This document shows positions 1-5,504 of a DNA stretch of 19,121 nt, in pieces. Every line of letters starts with the position of its first letter. The first letter of the stretch is position 1. This DNA comes from a bacterium (GTDB lineage: Bacteria > Actinomycetota > Acidimicrobiia > UBA5794 > ZC4RG35): assembly GCA_028819835.1 (NCBI GenBank), contig JAPPKR010000030.1:1-19121 (forward strand), given 5' to 3'. The notes beneath the pieces were generated by a model. The model saw only the letters and a list, made by a program, of their open reading frames with translations, did not search any database and was not told the origin of the DNA. A program made the translations under genes and the position numbers.

Positions 1-1
1 G

Positions 2-982
2 GGGGCGCAGGGCATCGGGCTGGCTCGCACCGAGCACATGTTCATGGGGGACCGGTTGCCGGTGGTGCGCCGGATCATCATGGACGAGGAGCCGGAGAAG
101 GCCCTGCTGGAGTTGCAGGCATTGCAGGCCGAAGACTTCACCGCCCTGCTGGAGGCGATGGATGGAAAGCCGGTGGTGGTCCGCCTGCTCGATCCCCCTC
201 TTCACGAGTTCCTCCCCGATCGGTGGGACCTTCGCGACCAATACGATCAGCTCCGCGCCGCGGGGGAATCCACTGCCGACGTGGAGCGGACTATCGAGGT
301 TGTGAGAAGCTGGGAGGAGACAAACCCGATGCTGGGGCTGCGGGGGGTACGCCTGGGAATCATCCGGCCTTCGCTATACCGGGTGCAGATCCGGGCGGCG
401 TTGCAGGCTATCCGCCGTCGAGTGGAGGAGGGGGGAGATCCCCGCCTGGAGATAATGGTTCCTCTGGTGGCGGATCCGGCCGAGATGGAACGGGTACGGG
501 ACATGCTGGCCGAGGAACGGGCCGCCTACGAAGTGGACAGGGAGGTGAAGCTCGGCAACATGGTGGAGATCCCCCGGGCCGCCCTGATGGCCGGGGACCT
601 TGCCCGCATCTCCGAGTTCTTCTCCTTCGGCACCAACGATCTCACCCAAACCACCTTCGGGCTGAGTCGTGACGACGCCGAGGTGCGCTTTCTCAATACA
701 TATCTGGCCGACGGGGTGCTGTCTCACAACCCCTTCCAGTCACTGGACGAGAGCGGGGTGGGACGGTTGGTGGAGTGGGCGACAGCCGAGGGGAAGGCCG
801 TCCGCCCCGCCTTGTCGGTCGGACTGTGCGGTGAGCATGGAGGAGACCCGGCGAGCATAGATTTCTGTCACCGGGTGGGTCTTGACTATGTGTCGATGAG
901 CCCTCCACGCATCCCGGGCGCCCGGCTGGCCGCCGCCCAGGCGGCGATCCGGAACGGGGACATCCCCCTTCCCCGGACTTGA
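2..982 (+). CDS. ppdK: Pyruvate, phosphate dikinase, C-terminal part (5' truncated by window edge)
   Basis: Cytosolic enzyme interconverting pyruvate, ATP and phosphate with phosphoenolpyruvate, AMP and pyrophosphate. Only the last 326 codons are present; the reading frame is open from base 2, so the gene begins outside the window. The visible part is the PEP/pyruvate-binding TIM barrel. It opens with the family motif GIGLARTEHMF, carries FFSFGTNDLTQTTFG in the middle, and ends with GLCGEHGGDP, which holds the catalytic cysteine that protonates or deprotonates pyruvate. RTEHMF and the extended insert after it (LLDPPLHEFLP) fit dikinase better than PEP synthase or PTS enzyme I. The stop codon overlaps the next start (TGATG), so the DUF3151 gene is probably translationally coupled. 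The identification is firm; the direction of flux cannot be told. Confidence 0.95.
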   Translation, partial: GAQGIGLARTEHMFMGDRLPVVRRIIMDEEPEKALLELQALQAEDFTALLEAMDGKPVVVRLLDPPLHEFLPDRWDLRDQYDQLRAAGESTADVERTIEVVRSWEETNPMLGLRGVRLGIIRPSLYRVQIRAALQAIRRRVEEGGDPRLEIMVPLVADPAEMERVRDMLAEERAAYEVDREVKLGNMVEIPRAALMAGDLARISEFFSFGTNDLTQTTFGLSRDDAEVRFLNTYLADGVLSHNPFQSLDESGVGRLVEWATAEGKAVRPALSVGLCGEHGGDPASIDFCHRVGLDYVSMSPPRIPGARLAAAQAAIRNGDIPLPRT

Positions 983-1425
983 TGGCCGAAGTCCGCCTTA
1001 CTCCCGGAGGGGCGCCCGAGACGGTGCTCCCTGAGCCGCCGGCGGACGTGATGGCTGCCCTGGTGGCTGCCGGCGGTGACCGGGACAGGATGGTGACGAC
1101 CGCGGCAGCCCACCCGGAGTTGCCGGAAGTCTGGGCCGCCTTGGGACGGTTGTGCGAGTCGGGGGCTCAGGGGTTGAGCGATCACCTGGAGGCCTACGCC
1201 TACTACCGGATCGGCTATCACCGCGGCCTGGACGCTTTGAGACAAAACGGCTGGAGAGGATCGGGGTATGTGCGGGGGTCGCATGCCTCCAACCGCGGTT
1301 TCCTGTCCAGCCTGGACGGTCTCAGGCGGATGGCCGGGGCAATAGGCGAAGCCTCCGAGGCTGAACGTTGCGGTGACTTCCTGTTGATGCTTGACCCGGC
1401 TTATCAACTCTCCCCGGGACCTTAG
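982..1425 (+). CDS. DUF3151 family protein
   Basis: A 147-residue soluble protein of unknown function from a family largely restricted to actinobacteria. The diagnostic block is AYAYYRIGYHRGLDALR at about residues 70-87, followed by NGWRGSGYV and SNRGFLSSL, then a C-terminal ERCGDFLLMLDP segment. No signal peptide or membrane segment is visible. I chose ATG 982, which overlaps the ppdK stop as TGATG; an in-frame TTG at 979 would add one residue. It therefore looks co-transcribed with, and coupled to, ppdK. Its last codons lie inside an inverted repeat shared with the convergent ybaK-like gene. The family assignment is from memory of its conserved motifs; no function should be inferred. Confidence 0.85.
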   Translation: MAEVRLTPGGAPETVLPEPPADVMAALVAAGGDRDRMVTTAAAHPELPEVWAALGRLCESGAQGLSDHLEAYAYYRIGYHRGLDALRQNGWRGSGYVRGSHASNRGFLSSLDGLRRMAGAIGEASEAERCGDFLLMLDPAYQLSPGP

Positions 1426-1437
1426 GTCAGGAGAGTT
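1406..1437. terminator. Stem-loop straddling two convergent stop codons
   Basis: The arms AACTCTCC (1406-1413) and GGAGAGTT (1430-1437) are perfectly complementary, and a second inner stem GACC-TTA-GGTC lies at 1418-1428. The hairpin contains the DUF3151 stop (TAG, 1423-1425) and the stop of the opposite-strand gene (1427-1429). Being symmetric, it could end transcription from both sides. There is no T-tract, so it is not a textbook intrinsic terminator. Confidence 0.45.
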
Positions 1438-1909
1438 CGCACCAACTGGGCCCGGCCACCCGGTCCAGGTCGGCAAGGCTGATGGGGAAGACGGTGGTGG
1501 GGGTGCCGGCCGCAGCCCACACCGGATCATGGCGCCGGAGCGCCCGGTCGGCGAAGACCCGGATCGGACGGGCGTGCCCGAAGGGGGGCGTTCCGCCCGC
1601 CGCGAAGCCCGTGGCTTCCCTCACCCGGTCAAGCGAGGCCCGCCGCGCCTTGCTTCCTCCTGCCGCCTGGGCCAGACTGTCGGTACGCAGTCTGCGATCG
1701 CCGGGCACCAGAGCCAGCACCGCCTCTCCATCCACCTCGAACACCAGGGACTTGACGATCTGGCTGGGTCGGCACCCCACCGCCCGTGCGGCGTCGATGG
1801 CGGTCTTGGTCCCGTCGGGGAAGACGCTGATCTTCGGGGCGATGTCGAAGTCCCCACACCCCTCCAGCCATCGCCGGGTTGCAGAGGGCAGATTGTCGGA
1901 GTTTGGCAT
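1427..1909 (-). CDS. YbaK/EbsC-family aminoacyl-tRNA deacylase-like protein
   Basis: A 160-residue cytosolic protein of the YbaK/ProX fold, whose members hydrolyse mischarged tRNAs such as Cys-tRNA(Pro) or Ala-tRNA(Pro). Family marks are the TAIDAARAVGC helix (about 36-46), QIVKSLVFEVDG with the conserved lysine at residue 53, LVPGDRRL (about 67-74), and the GGTPPFGH loop (105-112) that corresponds to the GG-x-x-P-x-G signature. The length matches free-standing family members. The start is ATG 1909, lacking a clear Shine-Dalgarno but with TAAGGT ending 7 nt upstream, suggesting a leaderless message. It is convergent with DUF3151 and divergent from the PPOX gene. Which mischarged tRNA it edits cannot be decided here. 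Confidence 0.88.
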   Translation of the reverse strand: MPNSDNLPSATRRWLEGCGDFDIAPKISVFPDGTKTAIDAARAVGCRPSQIVKSLVFEVDGEAVLALVPGDRRLRTDSLAQAAGGSKARRASLDRVREATGFAAGGTPPFGHARPIRVFADRALRRHDPVWAAAGTPTTVFPISLADLDRVAGPSWCELS

Positions 1910-1916
1910 CGGTCAT

Positions 1917-1922
1917 ACCTTA
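1917..1922 (-). promoter_or_regulatory. -10 box for the YbaK-like gene, leaderless spacing
   Basis: TAAGGT read on the minus strand fits TANNNT and ends 7 nt before ATG 1909, so the transcript would start at or next to the start codon. The AAGG could alternatively serve as a Shine-Dalgarno with 8-nt spacing, which makes this the most ambiguous of the leaderless set. Confidence 0.4.
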
Positions 1923-1940
1923 TCGGCCGGCGACCGGGGG

Positions 1941-1980
1941 TATTCTCGGATGATCTCCCGAGGTTGGCAGCGGGAAGGAG
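1941..1980 (+). promoter_or_regulatory. Promoter (-10) and strong RBS of the PPOX gene
   Basis: TATTCT at 1941-1946 fits the TANNNT -10 pattern, and the strong ribosome binding site GGAAGGAG lies at 1973-1980, 5 nt before ATG 1986. This gene thus has a roughly 30-nt leader, unlike most neighbouring promoters. The RBS decides the start: the same frame is open back to 1482 but only through the opposite-strand gene. Confidence 0.5.
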
Positions 1981-1985
1981 CACCA

Positions 1986-2441
1986 ATGAAGCGGACCATC
2001 GAGCATGTGAGGGAGTTTGCCGCCGCGGACCAGGGCTTGGCGTTCGTCTCCTTCGCCCGGGCGGACGGGACCGTGCATTCCACGCTGATCAACGCCGGAG
2101 TGATGAAACACCCGGTCACGGATGAGGAGGTGGTGGCGTTCGTCGTGAGGGGCGACACGGTGAAGCTCCGCCACTGGCGGCACACTCGGAAAGCCACCAT
2201 CACCTTCCGGGCGGGTTGGTCATGGATCGGCGTGGAGGGCACCGTGACCCAAATCGGCCCCGACGATCCCATGGATGGGTTCGACCCGGCGGATCTCCCC
2301 CGACTTCTCAGGGACATCTTCACAGCCGCAGGTGGCACTCATGAGGATTGGAACGAGTACGACCGGGTCATGAAGGCAGAACGACGTGCTGGGGTGTTCA
2401 TTCACCCCACAAAGATCAGGGGCACGAATCTAGGCAGGTAA
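1986..2441 (+). CDS. PPOX-class split-barrel oxidoreductase/F420 or flavin-binding protein
   Basis: A 151-residue cytosolic protein of the pyridoxamine 5'-phosphate oxidase-like split barrel. Visible features are an N-terminal strand pattern GLAFVSFARADGTVHST (about 17-33), a central strand VVAFVVRGDTVKLRHWRHTRKATITF (about 49-74) with several basic residues suited to a cofactor phosphate or F420 tail, and a C-terminal THEDWNEYDRVM...ERRAGVFIHPTKI block typical of actinobacterial members described as F420-dependent PPOX-class proteins. Many relatives act as monomeric subunits of homodimers that bind F420, FMN or haem; the cofactor cannot be read from sequence alone. It is divergently arranged with the YbaK-like gene across 76 nt. 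The family is well supported; cofactor and substrate are inference. Confidence 0.85.
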   Translation: MKRTIEHVREFAAADQGLAFVSFARADGTVHSTLINAGVMKHPVTDEEVVAFVVRGDTVKLRHWRHTRKATITFRAGWSWIGVEGTVTQIGPDDPMDGFDPADLPRLLRDIFTAAGGTHEDWNEYDRVMKAERRAGVFIHPTKIRGTNLGR

Positions 2442-2459
2442 GCACGGGCACCCTGTCAA

Positions 2460-2476
2460 TACCGCCACCACCGGTA
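2460..2476. terminator. Weak inverted repeat between convergent genes
   Basis: TACCG (2460-2464) and CGGTA (2472-2476) flank a 7-nt loop in the 60-nt gap between the PPOX gene and the opposite-strand lipoprotein gene. The stem is only 5 bp and has no T-tract. It is listed because the other two convergent junctions in the window also carry inverted repeats. Confidence 0.2.
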
Positions 2477-2501
2477 AGCCGAGTAGAGAACCGACGTCCC
2501 G

Positions 2502-3125
2502 TTAGGAGATCGCCCAGGTCCCTTCCCTTCCGGCAGCAGTCCACCCGTCCGGTCCTTCGACGACACGGTATGTCAGCCAGAGGCCGCAAACACCACCGCA
2601 CCAAAGGTTGGCGCCGACCGTCGCCCCCTCGTCATCGAATTCCGCAGGAGCCAGCGTGATGATGACGCTGCCAGGTATGACCGGCTCCAGCACATCCTCT
2701 CGTACGAATTGGCTCCAGTCATTGATGAACTCGATCGGCCCAAGATGGTCGATCGCGGCGATTATCGCTTGTCGTTGCTCCTCGGTGAGCGACTGGCCCG
2801 ACTGGTCCTGGTTCATCGCATCTCCGGCGTGCGGGTCAAGGCGGTCCAGTATCAGGATTCGGCTGAATCGATATTCAGGGCCGAAGGTATTGTCGATCTC
2901 CACCAGTTGGAGCGTTACCGCAGCGTAAATCTGGATCTCCGCGGCGGCACGTTCCCCTTCTGTCAGAGCGCCGTTGCCACAAGCCGGTAGAAGAAGGAAG
3001 CCAACCAGGAGAACGACCGCCGGCATCAACACCAACGGTGCCCTCGACCACCTCCACGTTCTCGCCGAGTCTCGAATAGCAGGCAGCCCCGGAAGGGTGT
3101 CTCGCACGGGTGGGACCCTGACCAT
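2502..3125 (-). CDS. Hypothetical lipoprotein
   Basis: A 207-residue protein I do not recognise. It has a basic N-terminal stretch (ARTWRWSR, 21-28), a hydrophobic segment (about 31-47) and a lipobox ending LLLPAC with the acylated cysteine at residue 49, so it should be an extracytoplasmic lipoprotein. The mature part reads as a mixed alpha/beta domain: a helix EIQIYAAVTLQLVEIDNT, a middle stretch with SLTEEQRQAIIAAID, then a strand-rich C-terminus with WCGGVCGLWLTYRVV and a closing GWTAAGREGTWAIS. The C-terminal pattern resembles strands of small secreted actinobacterial domains, possibly NTF2-like, but that is a guess. ATG 3125 is preceded by CATACT 8 nt upstream. It is divergent from the VanZ-like gene and convergent with the PPOX gene. 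Confidence 0.7.
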   Translation of the reverse strand: MVRVPPVRDTLPGLPAIRDSARTWRWSRAPLVLMPAVVLLVGFLLLPACGNGALTEGERAAAEIQIYAAVTLQLVEIDNTFGPEYRFSRILILDRLDPHAGDAMNQDQSGQSLTEEQRQAIIAAIDHLGPIEFINDWSQFVREDVLEPVIPGSVIITLAPAEFDDEGATVGANLWCGGVCGLWLTYRVVEGPDGWTAAGREGTWAIS

Positions 3126-3133
3126 ATGCGGTC

Positions 3134-3139
3134 AGTATG
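3134..3139 (-). promoter_or_regulatory. Candidate -10 box of the lipoprotein gene
   Basis: CATACT on the minus strand ends 8 nt before ATG 3125. It departs from TANNNT at its first base, so it is a weaker member of the leaderless promoter set seen elsewhere in the window. Confidence 0.3.
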
Positions 3140-3218
3140 GCGGCAGGGGAGGAAGCGTGACCTTGGGGTTTGGTGCAGGATGCGATTTGTCTTGAGCGAC
3201 GGCGCCTCTCCGATCCGG

Positions 3219-3224
3219 TATCTT
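3219..3224 (+). promoter_or_regulatory. -10 box of the VanZ-like gene, leaderless spacing
   Basis: TATCTT ends 8 nt before ATG 3233 and there is no Shine-Dalgarno in the gap. This placement supports ATG 3233 as the start rather than the in-frame upstream codon at 3170. Confidence 0.5.
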
Positions 3225-3232
3225 CAATTCGG

Positions 3233-3841
3233 ATGGCTCTGTTCGTGTCGCCTAGGGAGCGTCGGCTGTGGTACTGGACGCTCGCCATTGTGGTGGCGAT
3301 CTTCTCCACCCTCGGGTTGGCGGGAGCCCTTGCCGAACAACTCTCGGAAACTGGCCTTACCACGGTGGGCTTCGCTGCGGCGATGCTCCTGGTCGGGATC
3401 ACCGTGGTTATCCAGGGGCTGAGGACCAAGCCCACCGGTGCCGAGATCGGCGTGGCTCTGGGGGTGGCGGTGGTCTATCTAATGGTCTTGCTTCGAATGG
3501 CGCTGGCGGAACGCAGCCACCTCATCGAATACGGGGTGGTGGCCTCCTTCATCTACGAGGCGCTCAAAGAACGAAAAGGCGGGGGTGGTCGGGTCCCCGT
3601 GCCCTCCGTGCTGGCGGTCTTGGCCACGGGGGTGGTGGGGGTGTTGGACGAAAGCATCCAACTGTTGTTGCCCAGCCGCCATTTCGATCCGGTCGACATG
3701 GTGTTCAATGCCCTGGCCGCTGTCATGGCAGTGCTGGCGCGGGTAGCGCTGGCGCGGGCGAGGCGTCGCAGGATCAATATCCCGCCCGGTTCACCCCGGG
3801 TGCCGCCCCACGGATCTGGAGACGAACAGCACCCTGGGTGA
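3233..3841 (+). CDS. VanZ-like family membrane protein
   Basis: A 202-residue polytopic inner-membrane protein. Hydrophobic helices are visible at about residues 14-32, 38-56, 65-84, 92-108 and 122-140, with a further one near the end. The VanZ-like signature is the pair ERSHLIEYGVVASF (about 91-104) and VLDESIQLLLPSRHFDPVDMVFN (about 137-159), matching the family pattern of an H-x-x-EY segment followed by DE-x-x-Q and a P-x-R...D-x-x-x-N block. VanZ confers low-level teicoplanin resistance in enterococci, but most family members are of unknown role, so no resistance phenotype should be inferred. The C-terminus is a basic tail (RARRRR) followed by a proline/glycine-rich stretch. The start at 3233 is favoured by the leaderless -10. 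Confidence 0.8.
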   Translation: MALFVSPRERRLWYWTLAIVVAIFSTLGLAGALAEQLSETGLTTVGFAAAMLLVGITVVIQGLRTKPTGAEIGVALGVAVVYLMVLLRMALAERSHLIEYGVVASFIYEALKERKGGGGRVPVPSVLAVLATGVVGVLDESIQLLLPSRHFDPVDMVFNALAAVMAVLARVALARARRRRINIPPGSPRVPPHGSGDEQHPG

Positions 3842-3847
3842 TACGCT
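3839..3847 (+). promoter_or_regulatory. Extended -10 promoter of the first SDR gene
   Basis: TGATACGCT combines an extended TG-N element with a TANNNT box (TACGCT, 3842-3847). It ends 6 nt before ATG 3854, with no Shine-Dalgarno, so a leaderless transcript is expected. The same element precedes the second SDR gene. Confidence 0.55.
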
Positions 3848-3853
3848 GTCGAT

Positions 3854-4639
3854 ATGGGTATCCGTTTGGACTCGCAACGGGCGGTGGTGACGGGGGGAGC
3901 GGGTGGCTTGGGACTGGTGGTGGCTGAGGCTTTGGCCGGAGCGGGCGCCGCCACCTTCGTGTGTGATGTCGACCCTGTAGCGGTGGGGGCGCTTCCTTCA
4001 AGTCTCCGTGGGACCACGGTTGACGTGGCCGATGCCGAGGCGGTGGCCGCCTGGCTCGATCCGATCGCGGCGGAAGGGGTGGATGTCCTGGTGAACCTGG
4101 CGGGTGCGGGCGGACCCACCGCCCCCGTGGAGGAGATCGATCCATCGGAGTGGCATAGGTGTGTGGAGGTGTCCCTGTCGGGGCAGTTCTATTGCGCCCG
4201 CCGGGTGGTCCCGGCCATGAAGGCGCGGGGCGGTGGGGCGATCATCAACATAACTTCCACCACCGGGTTCATGGGGATGCCCAATCGCTCACCCTATGTG
4301 GCGGCCAAGTTCGGGGTGGTCGGGTTGACCAAGACCTGGGCGATGGAGTTGGGCCGGGACAACATCCGGGTGAACGCCATTGCACCCGGAGCCCTCAGGG
4401 GCGAGAGAAGGAAACGCCAGATCGCGGCCCGCGCCGAGGCCGAGGGCATCAGCGTGGAAGAGGCCGAATCGATGTCCACCCAGGCCAACTCCATGGGAAC
4501 GTCGATCGATCCCCAGGAGGTGGCCGACCTGGTGCTCTACCTGGCCGGTCCCTCGGGCCGCCACATCAGCGGCCAGGTGATCGCATTGGACGGGCATAGC
4601 GAGACCCTCTACCCCCGGTTTCCAGGCCGTAGGGGGTAA
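3854..4639 (+). CDS. Short-chain dehydrogenase/reductase, copy 1
   Basis: A 261-residue classical SDR oxidoreductase, cytosolic, substrate unknown. The Rossmann motif TGGAGGLG is at 13-20; an acidic residue closes the second strand (FVCDVD, D38), which favours NAD(H) over NADP(H). Catalytic Ser135 (NITSTTG), Tyr148 and Lys152 (YVAAK) are intact. Two positions are unusual: the NNAG strand motif reads NLAG (81-84), and the usual N-L pair of the active-site tetrad (WxxxxxxNLxG) reads S-L (Ser107). The 180-220 substrate lid is charged and arginine-rich, unlike its neighbour copy. A nearly identical paralogue follows 30 nt downstream. It may be a sugar, steroid or fatty-acid type dehydrogenase; sequence alone does not decide. 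Confidence 0.9.
   Translation: MGIRLDSQRAVVTGGAGGLGLVVAEALAGAGAATFVCDVDPVAVGALPSSLRGTTVDVADAEAVAAWLDPIAAEGVDVLVNLAGAGGPTAPVEEIDPSEWHRCVEVSLSGQFYCARRVVPAMKARGGGAIINITSTTGFMGMPNRSPYVAAKFGVVGLTKTWAMELGRDNIRVNAIAPGALRGERRKRQIAARAEAEGISVEEAESMSTQANSMGTSIDPQEVADLVLYLAGPSGRHISGQVIALDGHSETLYPRFPGRRG
4286..4380 (+). repeat. Copy A of a near-identical tract shared by the SDR paralogues
   Basis: Bases 4286-4357 are identical to 5102-5173 (72 nt), and after one mismatch 4359-4380 match 5175-5196. The tract spans the catalytic YVAAK region. The rest of the two genes differs at many silent sites. Confidence 0.85.
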
Positions 4640-4652
4640 CCCGGACGCCCTT

Positions 4653-4661
4653 TGATACACT
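4653..4661 (+). promoter_or_regulatory. Extended -10 promoter of the second SDR gene
   Basis: TGATACACT, again TG-N plus TANNNT (TACACT, 4656-4661), ends 8 nt before ATG 4670. It differs at one base from the element before the first SDR gene. Each copy therefore has its own promoter. Confidence 0.55.
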
Positions 4662-4669
4662 GGCGGCCT

Positions 4670-5449
4670 ATGGAAAACCGTCTGGACTCCCAACGGGCGG
4701 TGGTGACGGGGGGTGCGGCCGGATTGGGACTGGTGGTGGCCGAGGCATTGGCCGGAGCGGGCGCCACCACCTTCGTATGCGATGTCGACCCTGTGGCGGT
4801 GGGGGCGCTTCCTTCCCATCTCCAGGGAGCGACCGTGGATGTGGCCGAGGCCGAGGCGGTGGCCGCCTGGCTGGATCCGATCGCGGCGGATGGAGTCGAC
4901 ATCCTGGTGAACAACGCCGGGCCGGCGGGGCCGACCGCGCCCGTGGAGGAGATCGATCCCGCCGAGTGGCGCAAGTGCGTTGAGGCGGCCCTGTCAGGAC
5001 AGTTCTATTGCGCCCGCCGGGTGGTCCCCGCCATGAAGGCGCAGGGAGGTGGAGCGATCATCAACATCACCTCCACGGCCGGACGGATGGGGATGCCGAA
5101 CCGCTCACCCTATGTGGCGGCCAAGTTCGGGGTGGTCGGGTTGACCAAGACCTGGGCGATGGAGTTGGGCCGGAACAACATCCGGGTGAACGCCATAGCG
5201 CCCGGTTCGATCATAGGCCAACGCGTGGACCGAGTGATAGGCGCCCACTCCCGGGTCGAAGGGATCAGCCTCGAAGTTGCCCATGCGATGTATGTCCAGG
5301 GCACGTCGATGGCAACTTTCGTCACTCCCCAGGAAGTCGCCGACCTGGTGCTCTATCTGGCCGGCCCCTCAGGACGCCATGTCAGCGGCCAGGTGATCGG
5401 GGTCGACGGCCACACCGAGACCCTGTTTCCCCGTTTCCCCAGGTCCTGA
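4670..5449 (+). CDS. Short-chain dehydrogenase/reductase, copy 2
   Basis: A 259-residue classical SDR, tandem paralogue of the preceding gene, aligned without gaps over at least its first 170 residues. It has TGGAAGLG (13-20), a normal NNAG (81-84), Asp38 favouring NAD(H), Ser135, Tyr148 and Lys152. As in copy 1 the tetrad asparagine is absent: the segment reads EAALSGQF, giving Ala107. The two proteins differ most just after NAIAPG (from residue 180), the flexible substrate-binding loop, so they probably share chemistry but not substrate. ATG 4670 is chosen because it matches copy 1 exactly and sits behind the extended -10; an in-frame TTG at 4652 lies inside the promoter. The gene ends 23 nt before the convergent ABC gene. 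Confidence 0.9.
   Translation: MENRLDSQRAVVTGGAAGLGLVVAEALAGAGATTFVCDVDPVAVGALPSHLQGATVDVAEAEAVAAWLDPIAADGVDILVNNAGPAGPTAPVEEIDPAEWRKCVEAALSGQFYCARRVVPAMKAQGGGAIINITSTAGRMGMPNRSPYVAAKFGVVGLTKTWAMELGRNNIRVNAIAPGSIIGQRVDRVIGAHSRVEGISLEVAHAMYVQGTSMATFVTPQEVADLVLYLAGPSGRHVSGQVIGVDGHTETLFPRFPRS
5102..5196 (+). repeat. Copy B of the near-identical SDR tract
   Basis: Partner of the tract at 4286-4380: 72 identical bases, one mismatch (5174), then 22 identical bases. The offset is 816 bases, equal to the distance between the two start codons. Confidence 0.85.
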
Positions 5450-5464
5450 TCGACTGAACAAGGC

Positions 5465-5504
5465 GCACCTGGTCACACCCGCTGCTCGGAGGACTCCCAG
5501 GTGC
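5465..5504. terminator. Inverted repeat at the convergent SDR/ABC junction
   Basis: GCACCTGG (5465-5472) and CCAGGTGC (5497-5504) are perfectly complementary across a 24-nt loop. The repeat covers the stop of the minus-strand ABC gene (5473-5475) and lies just after the SDR stop. No T-tract is present and the loop is long, so terminator function is tentative. Confidence 0.3.

Noticed and set aside
1482..1985. N-terminal extension of the PPOX protein back to 1482
   Set aside because: It would lie entirely antisense to the YbaK-like gene and its promoter; the strong GGAAGGAG site before ATG 1986 and the normal family length fix the start there.
3854..5449. SDR pair as part of a natural-product or steroid-degradation cluster
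   Set aside because: No cytochrome P450, thiolase, CoA ligase or other pathway gene lies beside them; neighbours are a VanZ-like protein and an ABC exporter.
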